DNA from: Acidobacteriota bacterium
GTDB taxonomy: Bacteria; Acidobacteriota; Vicinamibacteria; Vicinamibacterales; SCN-69-37
Assembly: GCA_024653875.1 (NCBI GenBank)
Contig: JANLHE010000096.1
Coordinates: 1 to 8,371, forward strand
Length of the DNA: 8,371 nt
Reading direction: 5' to 3'
The notes under the pieces are model-generated. The model had not been told where the DNA came from. It did not search any database and worked only from the letters and a program-made list of their open reading frames with translations. The translations under genes and the position numbers were made by a program. The first letter of the stretch is position 1; each line of letters opens with the position of its first letter. This document shows positions 1-6,516 of this stretch, piece by piece.

Positions 1-398
1 ACGTCGCGAATCGACTTCACGTCGATCCCCACCGTCTGCAGCGCGCGAATCGCGGACTCGCGACCGGCGCCCGGTCCCTTGATCCGCACTTCCAGCGACC
101 GCAGCCCGTACGTCTTGGCCACGTTGCCCGCCGACATGGCCGCCTGGGTCGCCGCGAACGGCGTGCCCTTGCGCGATCCCTTGAAGCCGATGCCGCCCGC
201 GCTGGACCAGGCGATCACATTGCCCTCGGCATCGGTAATCGTGATGACCGTGTTGTTGAAGGACGCCTGGATGTGGGCGAACCCGTGGTGCACCACGCGC
301 TTTTCGCCGCGCTTCTTGAACGCCTTCTTGGGCTTGCCCGCCTTGCCCTTGCCTTTGCCCGTCTCGGGCGTGGCGCCGTCTGCTTGCGTCTTGGCCAT
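1..398 (-). CDS. rpsK: 30S ribosomal protein S11 (3' end cut by window edge)
   Basis: S11 sits on the 30S platform, where it contacts 16S rRNA near the E site and mRNA exit. The visible 132 codons include the family core: HIQASFNNTVITITD (about residues 42-56), SSAGGIGFKGSRKGTPFAA and VRIKGPGAGRESAIRAL. The frame ends in SIRD plus two bases of a Val codon, just before the conserved Pro-rich C-terminal tail, so roughly 18-20 residues are missing off the left edge. The start is the ATG at 398, preceded by GGACGGAG. It yields an N-terminal leader about 20 residues longer than in E. coli S11, rich in Lys and Gly (GKGKGKAGKPKK). It lies 17 nt downstream of rpsM, as in a normal alpha operon. Confidence 0.97.
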   Translation of the reverse strand, partial: MAKTQADGATPETGKGKGKAGKPKKAFKKRGEKRVVHHGFAHIQASFNNTVITITDAEGNVIAWSSAGGIGFKGSRKGTPFAATQAAMSAGNVAKTYGLRSLEVRIKGPGAGRESAIRALQTVGIDVKSIRD

Positions 399-415
399 CT
401 AAGCTACTCCGTCCT

Positions 416-790
416 TTACTCTGTTTTCTTTCGGGCAACCGCGCCTTTGCGCGGGCCCTTGCGTGTGCGGGCATTGGTGCGCGTGCGCTGGCCCCGCGCC
501 GGCAGGTTGCGCCGGTGCCGCGAGCCGCGGTAGCTGCCAATTTCCACCAGCCGCTTGATGTTCATCGAGATCTCCTTGCGCAGGTCGCCTTCGACCCGGC
601 CCTGATCCTCGATGACGCGGCTGATCTTCCGGACGTCCTCTTCCGAAAGGTCCTTTACCCGGATGTCGCCGCCCACCTCGGCCGCGGTCAGAATGTCGGT
701 TGCCCGCTTCCGCCCGATGCCGTAGATGTACGTGAGTCCAATCTCAATCCGCTTCGTTCGCGGAAGATCGACGCCTGCAATACGTGCCAT
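416..790 (-). CDS. rpsM: 30S ribosomal protein S13
   Basis: S13 is a 30S head protein that contacts the P-site tRNA with its basic tail and forms bridges to the 50S subunit. The 124-residue product has the usual length. It starts MARIAGVDLPRTKRIEIGL, followed by YIYGIGRKRA (helix-turn region, about residues 21-31), the RLVEIGSYRGSRHRRNLPARGQRT segment in the C-terminal third, and a very basic tail ending KGAVARKKTE. The ATG lies only 4 nt after the rpmJ stop codon. Its only Shine-Dalgarno-like bases (AGGGA) overlap the end of rpmJ, so translation is probably coupled to it. In E. coli this gene opens the alpha operon; no separate promoter or terminator can be seen here. Confidence 0.98.
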   Translation of the reverse strand: MARIAGVDLPRTKRIEIGLTYIYGIGRKRATDILTAAEVGGDIRVKDLSEEDVRKISRVIEDQGRVEGDLRKEISMNIKRLVEIGSYRGSRHRRNLPARGQRTRTNARTRKGPRKGAVARKKTE

Positions 791-794
791 GTCG

Positions 795-908
795 TTATCC
801 CTGACGCTGCTTGTGCTTCTGATTCGGGCAGATCACACGCACGACACCCTGTCGGCGCACAACCTTGCACTTGACACAAATTCGTTTGACCGATGCTCGA
901 ACTTTCAT
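795..908 (-). CDS. rpmJ: 50S ribosomal protein L36 (zinc-binding form)
   Basis: This is a 37-residue gene read by hand, starting MKVRASVKRICVKCK and ending NQKHKQRQG before TAA. L36 is a tiny zinc-ribbon protein that binds 23S rRNA near the base of the L7/L12 stalk. The metal ligands are all present: Cys11, Cys14, Cys27 and His32 (CxxC-x12-C-x4-H), so this is the C+ form. Length matches the family exactly. The ATG is preceded by AAGGGGC about 6 nt upstream. It lies 22 nt after infA and 4 nt before rpsM, the usual infA-rpmJ-rpsM order. Confidence 0.98.
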   Translation of the reverse strand: MKVRASVKRICVKCKVVRRQGVVRVICPNQKHKQRQG

Positions 909-930
909 CGTCTGCCCCTTAGTTCCCTAT

Positions 931-1158
931 CTACCGTACCCGCGACACGCGCCGACTGATTCGACCCCGTCCGTGATCCCGCGGGGCCAGTTCCACCACC
1001 ACGCGATCCCCGACGATCAAGCGAACAAAGTTGGTGCGCGATCCCGACGCCGCGTGCGCCGTCACTTCGCGCCCGCCCTCAATCGCCACCCGATACAGCG
1101 CCGCCGGCAAGACCGCCAGCACCGTGCCTTCCACCTCGACCCTGCCGTCCGCGGCCAT
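931..1158 (-). CDS. infA: Translation initiation factor IF-1
   Basis: IF-1 is a single S1/OB-fold protein that occupies the 30S A site during initiation. The 75-residue product aligns without gaps to E. coli IF-1 from the start: VEVEGTVLAVLP (7-18), YRV (22-24), VTAH (32-35), NFVRLIVGDRVVVELAPRD (43-61) and GRGRI (63-67), plus a tail three residues longer. Arg41, Arg46 and Arg66 of the usual RNA-binding face are kept. The E. coli GKMRK loop (38-42) reads SGSRT, so two basic residues are lost. The start ATG lies 24 nt after map with only a weak ribosome-binding site. Position between map and rpmJ supports the call. Some bacteria have a second infA elsewhere; this window cannot show that. Confidence 0.95.
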   Translation of the reverse strand: MAADGRVEVEGTVLAVLPAALYRVAIEGGREVTAHAASGSRTNFVRLIVGDRVVVELAPRDHGRGRISRRVSRVR

Positions 1159-1182
1159 CTGCTGCTCGCGACCCGGTCCCGC

Positions 1183-1956
1183 CTAGTGCTGCGCGGCCGA
1201 TGGCACCGGCCGCGCCGTCAAGATCAGCGGCCCGTCCGTGCCCACGGCCACCGTGTGCTCGAAGTGGGCCGCCAGGCTCCCGTCCTTCGTCACCGCCGTC
1301 CAGCCGTCGCGCAACACCTTCACCTCGGGCCGGCCCATCGCCACCATCGGTTCGATGGCCAGCACCATGCCCTCGGCCAATCGCGGCCCTCGTCCGGGTG
1401 TCCCGTAGTTCGGAATCTGGGGCTCCTCATGAAGGGCCTCGCCGATCCCGTGTCCCACGAACTCACGGACCACAGAAAACCCGTGGGCTTCCACCCACTC
1501 CTGCACGGCGTGCCCGATGTCCGACAACCGGCCGCCGACCTTCACCTGGCTGATGGCCCGCTCCAGCGACTGGCGCGTGACCGTCAGCAACTCCCGGGTC
1601 CGCTCCGGCACCGTTCCGACCGGCACGGTCAGCGCCGAATCCCCGTAAAACCCGTCGAGCTTCACGCCGATGTCGATGGACACGATGTCGCCATCCACCA
1701 GCGGCCGCTTCTGCGACGGAATCCCGTGCACCACTTCCGCGTTCACCGACGTGCACAGGGTGGCTGGAAATCCCCGATACCCCTTGAACGCCGGCACCGC
1801 GCCGCCGTCGCGCACCAGCTTCTCCGCCAGCGCGTCCAGGTCCGCGGTGGTCACACCCGGCGCCACGGCGCTTTCGAGTGTTTCCAGAATCTGCGCCACC
1901 AGCCGGTTGGCGGCCTGCATCCGCGTGATCTCCGCCGCCGAACGGCAAGTGATCAC
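1183..1956 (-). CDS. map: Type I methionine aminopeptidase
   Basis: This enzyme removes the initiator methionine from nascent cytosolic proteins, using a two-metal site in the pita-bread fold. The 257-residue product has the five metal ligands, Asp95 (SIDIG), Asp106 (GDSA), His169 (GHGIG), Glu202 (AIEPM) and Glu233 (FEHT), and the substrate-site His77 (VHGIP). It lacks the N-terminal SH3-binding or zinc-finger extension of longer types. The frame is open further upstream but there overlaps adk and encodes nothing family-like. The GTG at 1956 gives the normal N-terminus (ITCRSAAEITRM). It overlaps the adk stop as GTGA and has GGGAGG 6 nt upstream, so it is the chosen start. Coupled translation with adk is likely. 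Confidence 0.97.
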   Translation of the reverse strand: MITCRSAAEITRMQAANRLVAQILETLESAVAPGVTTADLDALAEKLVRDGGAVPAFKGYRGFPATLCTSVNAEVVHGIPSQKRPLVDGDIVSIDIGVKLDGFYGDSALTVPVGTVPERTRELLTVTRQSLERAISQVKVGGRLSDIGHAVQEWVEAHGFSVVREFVGHGIGEALHEEPQIPNYGTPGRGPRLAEGMVLAIEPMVAMGRPEVKVLRDGWTAVTKDGSLAAHFEHTVAVGTDGPLILTARPVPSAAQH

Positions 1957-2618
1957 CTGAAGCCTCCCACCACCGATGCCACCGCGGCCGACAAATCGGC
2001 GGCCACGCTCTCCTCGGTCTGGTCGCCATCCACCGAGCGGAACGTGTTCCGGCTCTGGTAGAAGTCGACGATGGGCTGCGTGCTCCGCAAGTACACCGCG
2101 AGCCGCTCGCGCACCACCGCCTCGTTGTCGTCGGTGCGCTGCACCAGCGACCCGCCGCACTTGGCGCACACGGTCGTGCCCGGAGGCGCCGTCCATCCGC
2201 ACGTGCTGCAGATGCGCCGAATCTGCAGGCGCCGCACCAGCACCTCTTCCGGCACTTCGATATCCACCACCACCAGCGGCGCCACCTCGTCGATCAAGGT
2301 GTCGAGCGCCCGGGCCTGTGCCACCGTCCGGGGAAACCCCTCCAGCACGAATCCCGCCCTCGTGTCCGGACGGCTCAACCGCTCGCGCACGATCCCGATC
2401 ATGATGTCGTCGCCCACCAGGCGCCCGGCATCCATCACTTCCCTGGCCGCGCGACCCATCTCGGTCCCGGCGTGCACCGCCTCGCGCAGGATGTCTCCTG
2501 TCGAGATGCGGGGCACTCCGCGCGACCGCGCGAACTTCTCGGCCTGGGTGCCCTTGCCGGCCCCCGGGGGGCCCAGCATCACCAGGCGCACGACGTTGGT
2601 GTTGGCGACGGCGCTCAC
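1953..2618 (-). CDS. adk: Adenylate kinase, zinc-type LID
   Basis: Catalyses ATP + AMP = 2 ADP in the cytosol. Starting from the GTG at 2618 the protein has 221 residues. The P-loop is GPPGAGKGTQ (16-25), the AMP-binding segment RISTGDILRE (37-46), and the core motif GFVLEGFPRT (89-98). The LID holds four cysteines, C137-x2-C140 and C151-x2-C154, which should bind a structural metal, followed by QRTDDNEAVVRERL. Two oddities: the usual Asp in LDGFPRT is Glu93, and the spacing inside the LID is 10 residues rather than the usual 16 or so. The chosen start overlaps the secY stop as GTGA, the same junction seen at adk-map. A GTG at 2591 would give the more family-typical N-terminus (RLVMLGPPG) but has no ribosome-binding site, so the start is less certain than the gene. 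Confidence 0.96.
   Translation of the reverse strand: MSAVANTNVVRLVMLGPPGAGKGTQAEKFARSRGVPRISTGDILREAVHAGTEMGRAAREVMDAGRLVGDDIMIGIVRERLSRPDTRAGFVLEGFPRTVAQARALDTLIDEVAPLVVVDIEVPEEVLVRRLQIRRICSTCGWTAPPGTTVCAKCGGSLVQRTDDNEAVVRERLAVYLRSTQPIVDFYQSRNTFRSVDGDQTEESVAADLSAAVASVVGGFR
1963..1968 (-). promoter_or_regulatory. Ribosome-binding site of map
   Basis: GGGAGG on the coding strand, 6 nt upstream of the GTG at 1956 and inside the last codons of adk. It decides for the GTG start over the internal ATG 12 codons later. Confidence 0.75.
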
Positions 2619-4000
2619 CCGCGTCGGCCCCGAATCCTCGTCTTCTTCATGAAGCCGTCGTAGTGCCTCATGATGAGCTGGGACTCCACCTGCTGAACCG
2701 TATCCATCGCCACGCCGACGATGATGAGCAGCGACGTGCCGCCGAAGTAGAACTGGACGTTCATGCCGTCGGTGATCCACCCGGGCACGATCGCGTCGAG
2801 CCGTTCACCGATAAACGGAATCGGCTCCACCTTGAAACCGGTCAGCAGGAACTCGGGCAGCAAGGCCACCATCGCCAGGTAGATCGCGCCGGCCAGCGTG
2901 ATGCGCGCCAGGATGCCGTCGATGTACTCGGCCGTGCGCTTGCCGGGACGGATGCCGGGCACGAACCCGCCGTACTTCCGCATGTTCTCCGCCACGTCAT
3001 CCGGATTGAAGATGATCGCGGTGTAGAAGTACGCGAAGAAGATGATCATCGTGACGTAGAGCAGGTTGTAGAGGGGATAGCCCATCGACAACTGCGTCAC
3101 GATGCCCTGCGCGATCCCGTTCTGCGGGAACATCGGCGCAATCGTGGCGGGGAACGCCAGGATTGACGACGCGAAGATGACCGGCATGACGCCGCCCGTG
3201 TTCACCTTGAGCGGGATGTGCGTGCTGGCCCCGCCGTACATCCGCCGGCCGACCATGCGCCGCGCGTACTGCACGGTCACCTTGCGATGCCCGCGTTCGA
3301 CAAAGACAATGGCGGCCACCACCGCAATCATCATCGCCACCAGCAGGATGAGACGGAACAGCGTGATTTCGCCCGTCTCCAATTGGGTCAGGGTCGCCGC
3401 CACCGCGCTCGGCAGCCCGACCACGATCCCCGCGAAGATCAGCAGGGACATGCCGTTGCCGACGCCGCGCTCGGTGATCTGCTCGCCCAGCCACATCACG
3501 AACACCGACCCGGTGGTCAGCGTCAGGACGGTCATCAGGCGAAAGCCCCAGCCGGGGTTGAAGACCAGCGGCAGGCCGCCGGTCATGTTGGTGTTGCCCT
3601 CGAGGAAGAAGGCAATCGCCAGCGCCTGGATGATGCTCAGCCCGATGGTGCTGTACCGGGTGTACTGCGTGATCTTCTTCCGGCCCAGGTCGCCTTCCTT
3701 GGAGAGGCGCTCGAGGTACGGCCAAACCACCGTCAGCAGCTGCAGGATAATCGACGCGCTGATGTACGGCATGATGCCGAGCGCGAAGATCGTCATCTGC
3801 GACAGGTTCTGTCCGGAGAACATGTCGTAAAGGCCGAACATCGTGCCCTGCGCGCGCGAAGCCAGTTCGGCCAGCGCCGCCGTATTCACCCCGGGGGTCG
3901 GAATCTTGCTGCCGAGCCGGTAGACCGCGAGCAAGCCGAAGGTGAAGAACACCCGCTTGCGCAGTTCCGGAATGGCGAAAATGTTCTTGACGCTGTCCAT
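2615..4000 (-). CDS. secY: Protein translocase channel subunit SecY
   Basis: SecY is the ten-helix inner-membrane channel of the Sec translocon, working with SecE/SecG and SecA or the ribosome. The 461-residue product has normal length and repeated hydrophobic spans. Visible family marks are the cytosolic N-terminus ending in IPELRKRV, the plug region GLYDMFSGQNLSQM (about 56-69), the first signature ALGIMPYISASIILQLL (73-89), the second LGEQITERGVGNGMS (171-185), the cytosolic loop VPGIRPGKRTAEYID, and TM10 GTSLLIIVGVAMDTVQQVES. The tail ends KKTRIRGRRG. It starts 3 nt after the rplO stop and shares its stop codon with the adk start (GTGA). Its place after rplO is the normal one. Confidence 0.99.
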   Translation of the reverse strand: MDSVKNIFAIPELRKRVFFTFGLLAVYRLGSKIPTPGVNTAALAELASRAQGTMFGLYDMFSGQNLSQMTIFALGIMPYISASIILQLLTVVWPYLERLSKEGDLGRKKITQYTRYSTIGLSIIQALAIAFFLEGNTNMTGGLPLVFNPGWGFRLMTVLTLTTGSVFVMWLGEQITERGVGNGMSLLIFAGIVVGLPSAVAATLTQLETGEITLFRLILLVAMMIAVVAAIVFVERGHRKVTVQYARRMVGRRMYGGASTHIPLKVNTGGVMPVIFASSILAFPATIAPMFPQNGIAQGIVTQLSMGYPLYNLLYVTMIIFFAYFYTAIIFNPDDVAENMRKYGGFVPGIRPGKRTAEYIDGILARITLAGAIYLAMVALLPEFLLTGFKVEPIPFIGERLDAIVPGWITDGMNVQFYFGGTSLLIIVGVAMDTVQQVESQLIMRHYDGFMKKTRIRGRRG

Positions 4001-4003
4001 AGG

Positions 4004-4453
4004 TTAACCGGCGATCACTTCCGCCACGCCGCCCGCCGCCGCGATCTTCTGAGCGGCCGTGCCGCTGAACTTGTGGGCGCGCACCGTCAGCTTCTTGGTC
4101 ACGTCGCCGCGACCGAGCACCTTGATCAACGCCCGCTTCTCGCGCACCAGGCCGCGCTCGCGCAACAGCTCCGGCGTGACGTCCGAGCCGGCGTCAAACA
4201 CCTCGACGAGCGTATCGAGGTTCACGATCGCGTACTCGACGCGGAAGGGGTTCGTGAAGCCGCGCTTGGGCAGGCGCCGGTGCAGCGGCATCTGGCCGCC
4301 TTCGAATCCGCGCTTGAACGAGAAGCCCGACCGCGACTGCGCGCCCTTGTGCCCGCGGCCGGCCGTCTTGCCGTAGCCGGAGCCGTGGCCACGGCCGACG
4401 CGTCGCTTTTTGTGTGTCGCGCCCTTGGGGGGACGCAGATTATTCAAAGACAT
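4004..4453 (-). CDS. rplO: 50S ribosomal protein L15
   Basis: L15 is a late-assembly 50S protein with a long Gly/Arg/Lys-rich N-terminal extension that threads into 23S rRNA. The 149-residue product starts MSLNNLRPPKGA and continues with RRVGRGHGSGYGKTAGRGHKG, FEGGQMPLHRRLPKRGF (about 50-66) and a globular C-terminal part ending AAGGVAEVIAG. The ATG has a clear AGGAGT 7 nt upstream, inside the last codons and stop of rpmD, which lies 5 nt away. This closeness points to coupled translation. Order rpmD-rplO-secY is standard. Confidence 0.98.
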   Translation of the reverse strand: MSLNNLRPPKGATHKKRRVGRGHGSGYGKTAGRGHKGAQSRSGFSFKRGFEGGQMPLHRRLPKRGFTNPFRVEYAIVNLDTLVEVFDAGSDVTPELLRERGLVREKRALIKVLGRGDVTKKLTVRAHKFSGTAAQKIAAAGGVAEVIAG

Positions 4454-4458
4454 TGTTG

Positions 4459-4656
4459 TTACTCCTGAACTTTCAGTTCTGCTTCAACAAGCACAAGATG
4501 CCGCACCTTGAGCAGCATGCCGCGAATCGACTTGGTGTCTTCCACGTCCACCGAGTGGCGGATCCGGCGCAGCCCCAGCGACCGCAGGACCAGCGCCTGC
4601 GCCTTGTCGCGGCCGATCGGACTCTTCGTCTGCGTAACCTTCAACCGTGCTGCCAT
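4459..4656 (-). CDS. rpmD: 50S ribosomal protein L30
   Basis: L30 is a small 50S protein found in many but not all bacteria. The 65-residue product shows the short form: LKVTQTKSPIGRDKAQALVLRSLGL followed by RRIRHSVDVEDTKSIRGMLLKVRHLVLVE. The conserved SxIG (12-15), LGLR, and RGM-x3-V-x-HLV positions are all in place, and the C-terminus is a few residues longer than E. coli L30. The ATG follows the rpsE stop by 3 nt, with GGGAG about 9 nt upstream. Location between rpsE and rplO is the family's usual one. Confidence 0.97.
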   Translation of the reverse strand: MAARLKVTQTKSPIGRDKAQALVLRSLGLRRIRHSVDVEDTKSIRGMLLKVRHLVLVEAELKVQE

Positions 4657-4659
4657 GTC

Positions 4660-5175
4660 CTACGCTCCCACCAGCTCTTCGAGGTCCTTGCCGCGCAGGC
4701 GGGCAATGGTCGAGGGATCCTTGAGCTGCGCCAGCGCGTCAAACGTCGCCCGCACCACGTTGTGGTGGTTGGCCGAGCCCAGCGACTTGGTCAGCACGTT
4801 GTGAATGCCGGCGGACTCCACCACCGCGCGCACCGCGCCACCGGCGATGATGCCCGTGCCGTCGGGCGCGGGCTTGAGCAGCACCGAGCCGGCGCCGAAG
4901 TTGCCCAGCACCGGATGCGGAATCGACGTGCCGGACATCGGCACGCGAATCAGCGCCTTCTTGGCCGCCTCGATCGCCTTCTTGATGGCCGACGGCACTT
5001 CCTTCGCCTTGCCGATGCCGAAGCCGACCACGCCGTTGCCGTCCCCGACGACCACCAGCGCGCTGAAGCTCATGTTCTTGCCGCCCTTGACGACCTTCGT
5101 CACGCGGCCGATGTTCACGACGGTGTCCTTCAGCTCGATCTGGGACGCGTCAATTTTTTCGCGAAATTCCATCAT
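4660..5175 (-). CDS. rpsE: 30S ribosomal protein S5
   Basis: S5 lies at the mRNA entry side of the 30S subunit and affects decoding fidelity. The 171-residue product has the N-terminal double-stranded-RNA-binding fold, including the loop VTKVVKGGKNMSF (25-37), which in E. coli is the site of spectinomycin-resistance changes, and ALVVVGDGNGVVGFGIGKA. The C-terminal domain shows SIPHPVLGNFGAGSVLLKPA, GTGIIAGGAVRAVVE and HNVVRATFDAL. The family-typical NPHN reads NHHN here. Two ATGs in tandem (5175 and 5172) both suit GGAG at 5181-5184, so the N-terminus is uncertain by one residue. It follows rplR by 17 nt. Confidence 0.98.
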   Translation of the reverse strand: MMEFREKIDASQIELKDTVVNIGRVTKVVKGGKNMSFSALVVVGDGNGVVGFGIGKAKEVPSAIKKAIEAAKKALIRVPMSGTSIPHPVLGNFGAGSVLLKPAPDGTGIIAGGAVRAVVESAGIHNVLTKSLGSANHHNVVRATFDALAQLKDPSTIARLRGKDLEELVGA

Positions 5176-5192
5176 CTGGTCTCCGTCCCGGC

Positions 5193-5567
5193 CTAAAACT
5201 CGAGTCCCGCCGCCCGCGCGGCCTCTGCCACGGCCTTCACGCGCCCGTGGTAGAGATTGCCTCCGCGGTCGAACACCACGCGCGTGATGCCCTTTTCCTT
5301 CAGGCGCTCCGCGATGATCGTGCCGATGGCCTGCGCGCCGGCCGTGTTGCCGCCGCGCACCTTGCCGGTGAACTGGGCCTTCAGGCCCGGCTCCGCCGTG
5401 GACGCCGCCGCCAGCGTCGCGCTGGCCTGGTCGTCAATCACCTGCGCGTAGATGTGCGCGACCGAGCGGAACACCGCCAGCCGCGGCCGCTCGGCCGTGC
5501 CCGCGATCCGCTTCCGCTGCCGCAACCGAATCCGTTCGCGCCGATCGCTCTTTGTCTTAATCTTCAT
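5193..5567 (-). CDS. rplR: 50S ribosomal protein L18
   Basis: L18 binds 5S rRNA, with L5, in the central protuberance of the 50S subunit. The 124-residue product has a very basic N-terminus (RRERIRLRQRKRIAGT), then ERPRLAVFRSVAHIYAQVIDD (about 26-46), and the C-terminal conserved part VVFDRGGNLYHGRVKAVAEAAR (98-119), ending GLEF. These match the bacterial L18 family end to end. The ATG is 2 nt after the rplF stop, so ribosomes finishing rplF probably re-initiate here. A GGGG run in the last codons of rplF is the only ribosome-binding candidate. Confidence 0.98.
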   Translation of the reverse strand: MKIKTKSDRRERIRLRQRKRIAGTAERPRLAVFRSVAHIYAQVIDDQASATLAAASTAEPGLKAQFTGKVRGGNTAGAQAIGTIIAERLKEKGITRVVFDRGGNLYHGRVKAVAEAARAAGLEF

Positions 5568-5569
5568 AA

Positions 5570-6106
5570 TTACGCCCCGGTTTTGCCGACCTTCTTCTTC
5601 AGTACTTCGCCCATGTAGCGGACACCCTTCTGCTTGTAGGGATCCGGCTTGCGCAGGCGGCGAATGTTGGCGGCCACCTGGCCGACGAGCTGGCAGTCCA
5701 CGCCGGTCACCGTGATGTGGGTCTGCTTGTCGATCACCACGTCGATGCCCTTCGGGATGTCAAACACCACCGGGTGCGAGTAGCCGAGGGCGAACACCAC
5801 CTGCTGGCCCTTGAGCTCCGCGCGGTAGCCGACGCCGACGATGTCCAACTCGCGCTTGAAGCCTTCGTTCACGCCGGTGACGGCGTTGGCCATCAGGCTG
5901 CGCGCCAGGCCGTGGAACTTGCCCCACTCCTTGTTCTCGCCCTCCACCGTGGCGACCAGTTCGGCTCCCTTGAGCTCGAACGTCACGTGCGGCGGCACCA
6001 GCTGCTTGAGCGACCCTTTCGGGCCCTTCACTTCAACGTTGCCCTCGCCCACCTTGACGGTGACGCCCTTGGGCACGGGAATCGGTTTCTTGCCAATTCG
6101 AGACAT
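5570..6106 (-). CDS. rplF: 50S ribosomal protein L6
   Basis: L6 binds 23S rRNA near the sarcin-ricin loop and the elongation-factor site. The 178-residue product has two L6 repeats and starts with the near-universal MSRIGKKPIPVPKGV. Later parts include ARSLMANAVTGVNEGF, VGVGYRAELKG, GYSHPVVFDIPKGI and the C-terminal rRNA-binding stretch PDPYKQKGVRYMGE followed by a Lys-rich tail. In-frame TTG, GTG and ATG codons lie up to 15 nt further upstream (6121, 6118, 6112). The ATG at 6106 is chosen because it gives the family N-terminus and has GGTGAG 7 nt upstream. It starts 8 nt after rpsH. Confidence 0.98.
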   Translation of the reverse strand: MSRIGKKPIPVPKGVTVKVGEGNVEVKGPKGSLKQLVPPHVTFELKGAELVATVEGENKEWGKFHGLARSLMANAVTGVNEGFKRELDIVGVGYRAELKGQQVVFALGYSHPVVFDIPKGIDVVIDKQTHITVTGVDCQLVGQVAANIRRLRKPDPYKQKGVRYMGEVLKKKVGKTGA

Positions 6107-6113
6107 ATGCATT

Positions 6114-6119
6114 CTCACC
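6114..6119 (-). promoter_or_regulatory. Ribosome-binding site of rplF
   Basis: GGTGAG on the coding strand, overlapping the rpsH stop codon and 7 nt upstream of the ATG at 6106. It supports the MSRIGKK start over the TTG, GTG and ATG codons nearer rpsH. Confidence 0.6.
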
Positions 6120-6516
6120 AAATATTGCAGAGCACTTCGCCGCCGACGCCGGCCTTGATGGCGTCACGGCCGGTCATCACGCCATGCGAGGTCGTCAGGA
6201 TGGCGGTGCCCAGCCCCCCCATGACCTTCGGCACGTCGTTCCGGCCGAAGTACACCCGGCGCCCGGGGCGGCTGACGCGGCTGATCCCGGTGATCACCTG
6301 TTCGCCGCGGGGGCCGTACTTCAGCTGGATGCGGATCACGCCGCTTTCGCTTGTGTCGGCGGGTTCCACCATCTTGAAACCCTGGATGTAGCCTTCGCGC
6401 TCGAGAATGCGCGCAATCTCGGCCTTCAGGCGGGACGTCGGCACATCCACGCGCGGATGGCGCGCGTGCACGGCGTTCCGGAGCCTGGTCAGCATGTCTG
6501 CGATCGGATCGGTCAT
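6115..6516 (-). CDS. rpsH: 30S ribosomal protein S8
   Basis: S8 is a primary 16S rRNA-binding protein of the central domain; in E. coli it is also the translational repressor of the spc operon. The 133-residue product starts MTDPIADMLTRLRNA, has RLKAEIARILEREGYI (about 29-44), RPGRRVYFGRNDVPKVMGGLG, and the hallmark C-terminal block SHGVMTGRDA with GVGGEVLCNIW. The ATG has AAGGA about 8 nt upstream. It is separated from rpsN by 59 nt, the second-longest spacer in the window. Whether S8 autoregulates this operon cannot be told from the sequence. Confidence 0.98.
   Translation of the reverse strand: MTDPIADMLTRLRNAVHARHPRVDVPTSRLKAEIARILEREGYIQGFKMVEPADTSESGVIRIQLKYGPRGEQVITGISRVSRPGRRVYFGRNDVPKVMGGLGTAILTTSHGVMTGRDAIKAGVGGEVLCNIW

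Noticed and set aside
865..2061. Long open frame of 398 codons on the + strand across infA, map and the end of adk
   Set aside because: The translation is full of Arg, His, Pro and Asp with no domain, typical of the antisense of GC-rich genes, and it lies opposite three certain genes.
1957..2202. Upstream extension of the map frame into adk
   Set aside because: The extra residues are Gly/Arg/Ala-rich, out of frame with adk, and unlike any aminopeptidase N-terminus. The GTG at 1956 with a good ribosome-binding site explains the start.
2619..2780. Upstream extension of the adk frame inside secY
   Set aside because: His/Arg-rich sequence in the wrong frame of secY, with no similarity to adenylate kinase. 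The GTGA overlap gives a natural start.
3218..4468. Open frame of 416 codons on the + strand opposite secY and rplO
   Set aside because: Its composition is an antisense artefact (His/Arg/Gln/Ala rich), with no recognisable motif, and both genes on the other strand are unmistakable.
4414..5196. Open frame of 260 codons on the + strand opposite rpmD and rpsE
   Set aside because: Mirror of well-conserved ribosomal genes, with low-complexity His/Arg/Leu sequence and no ribosome-binding site of note.
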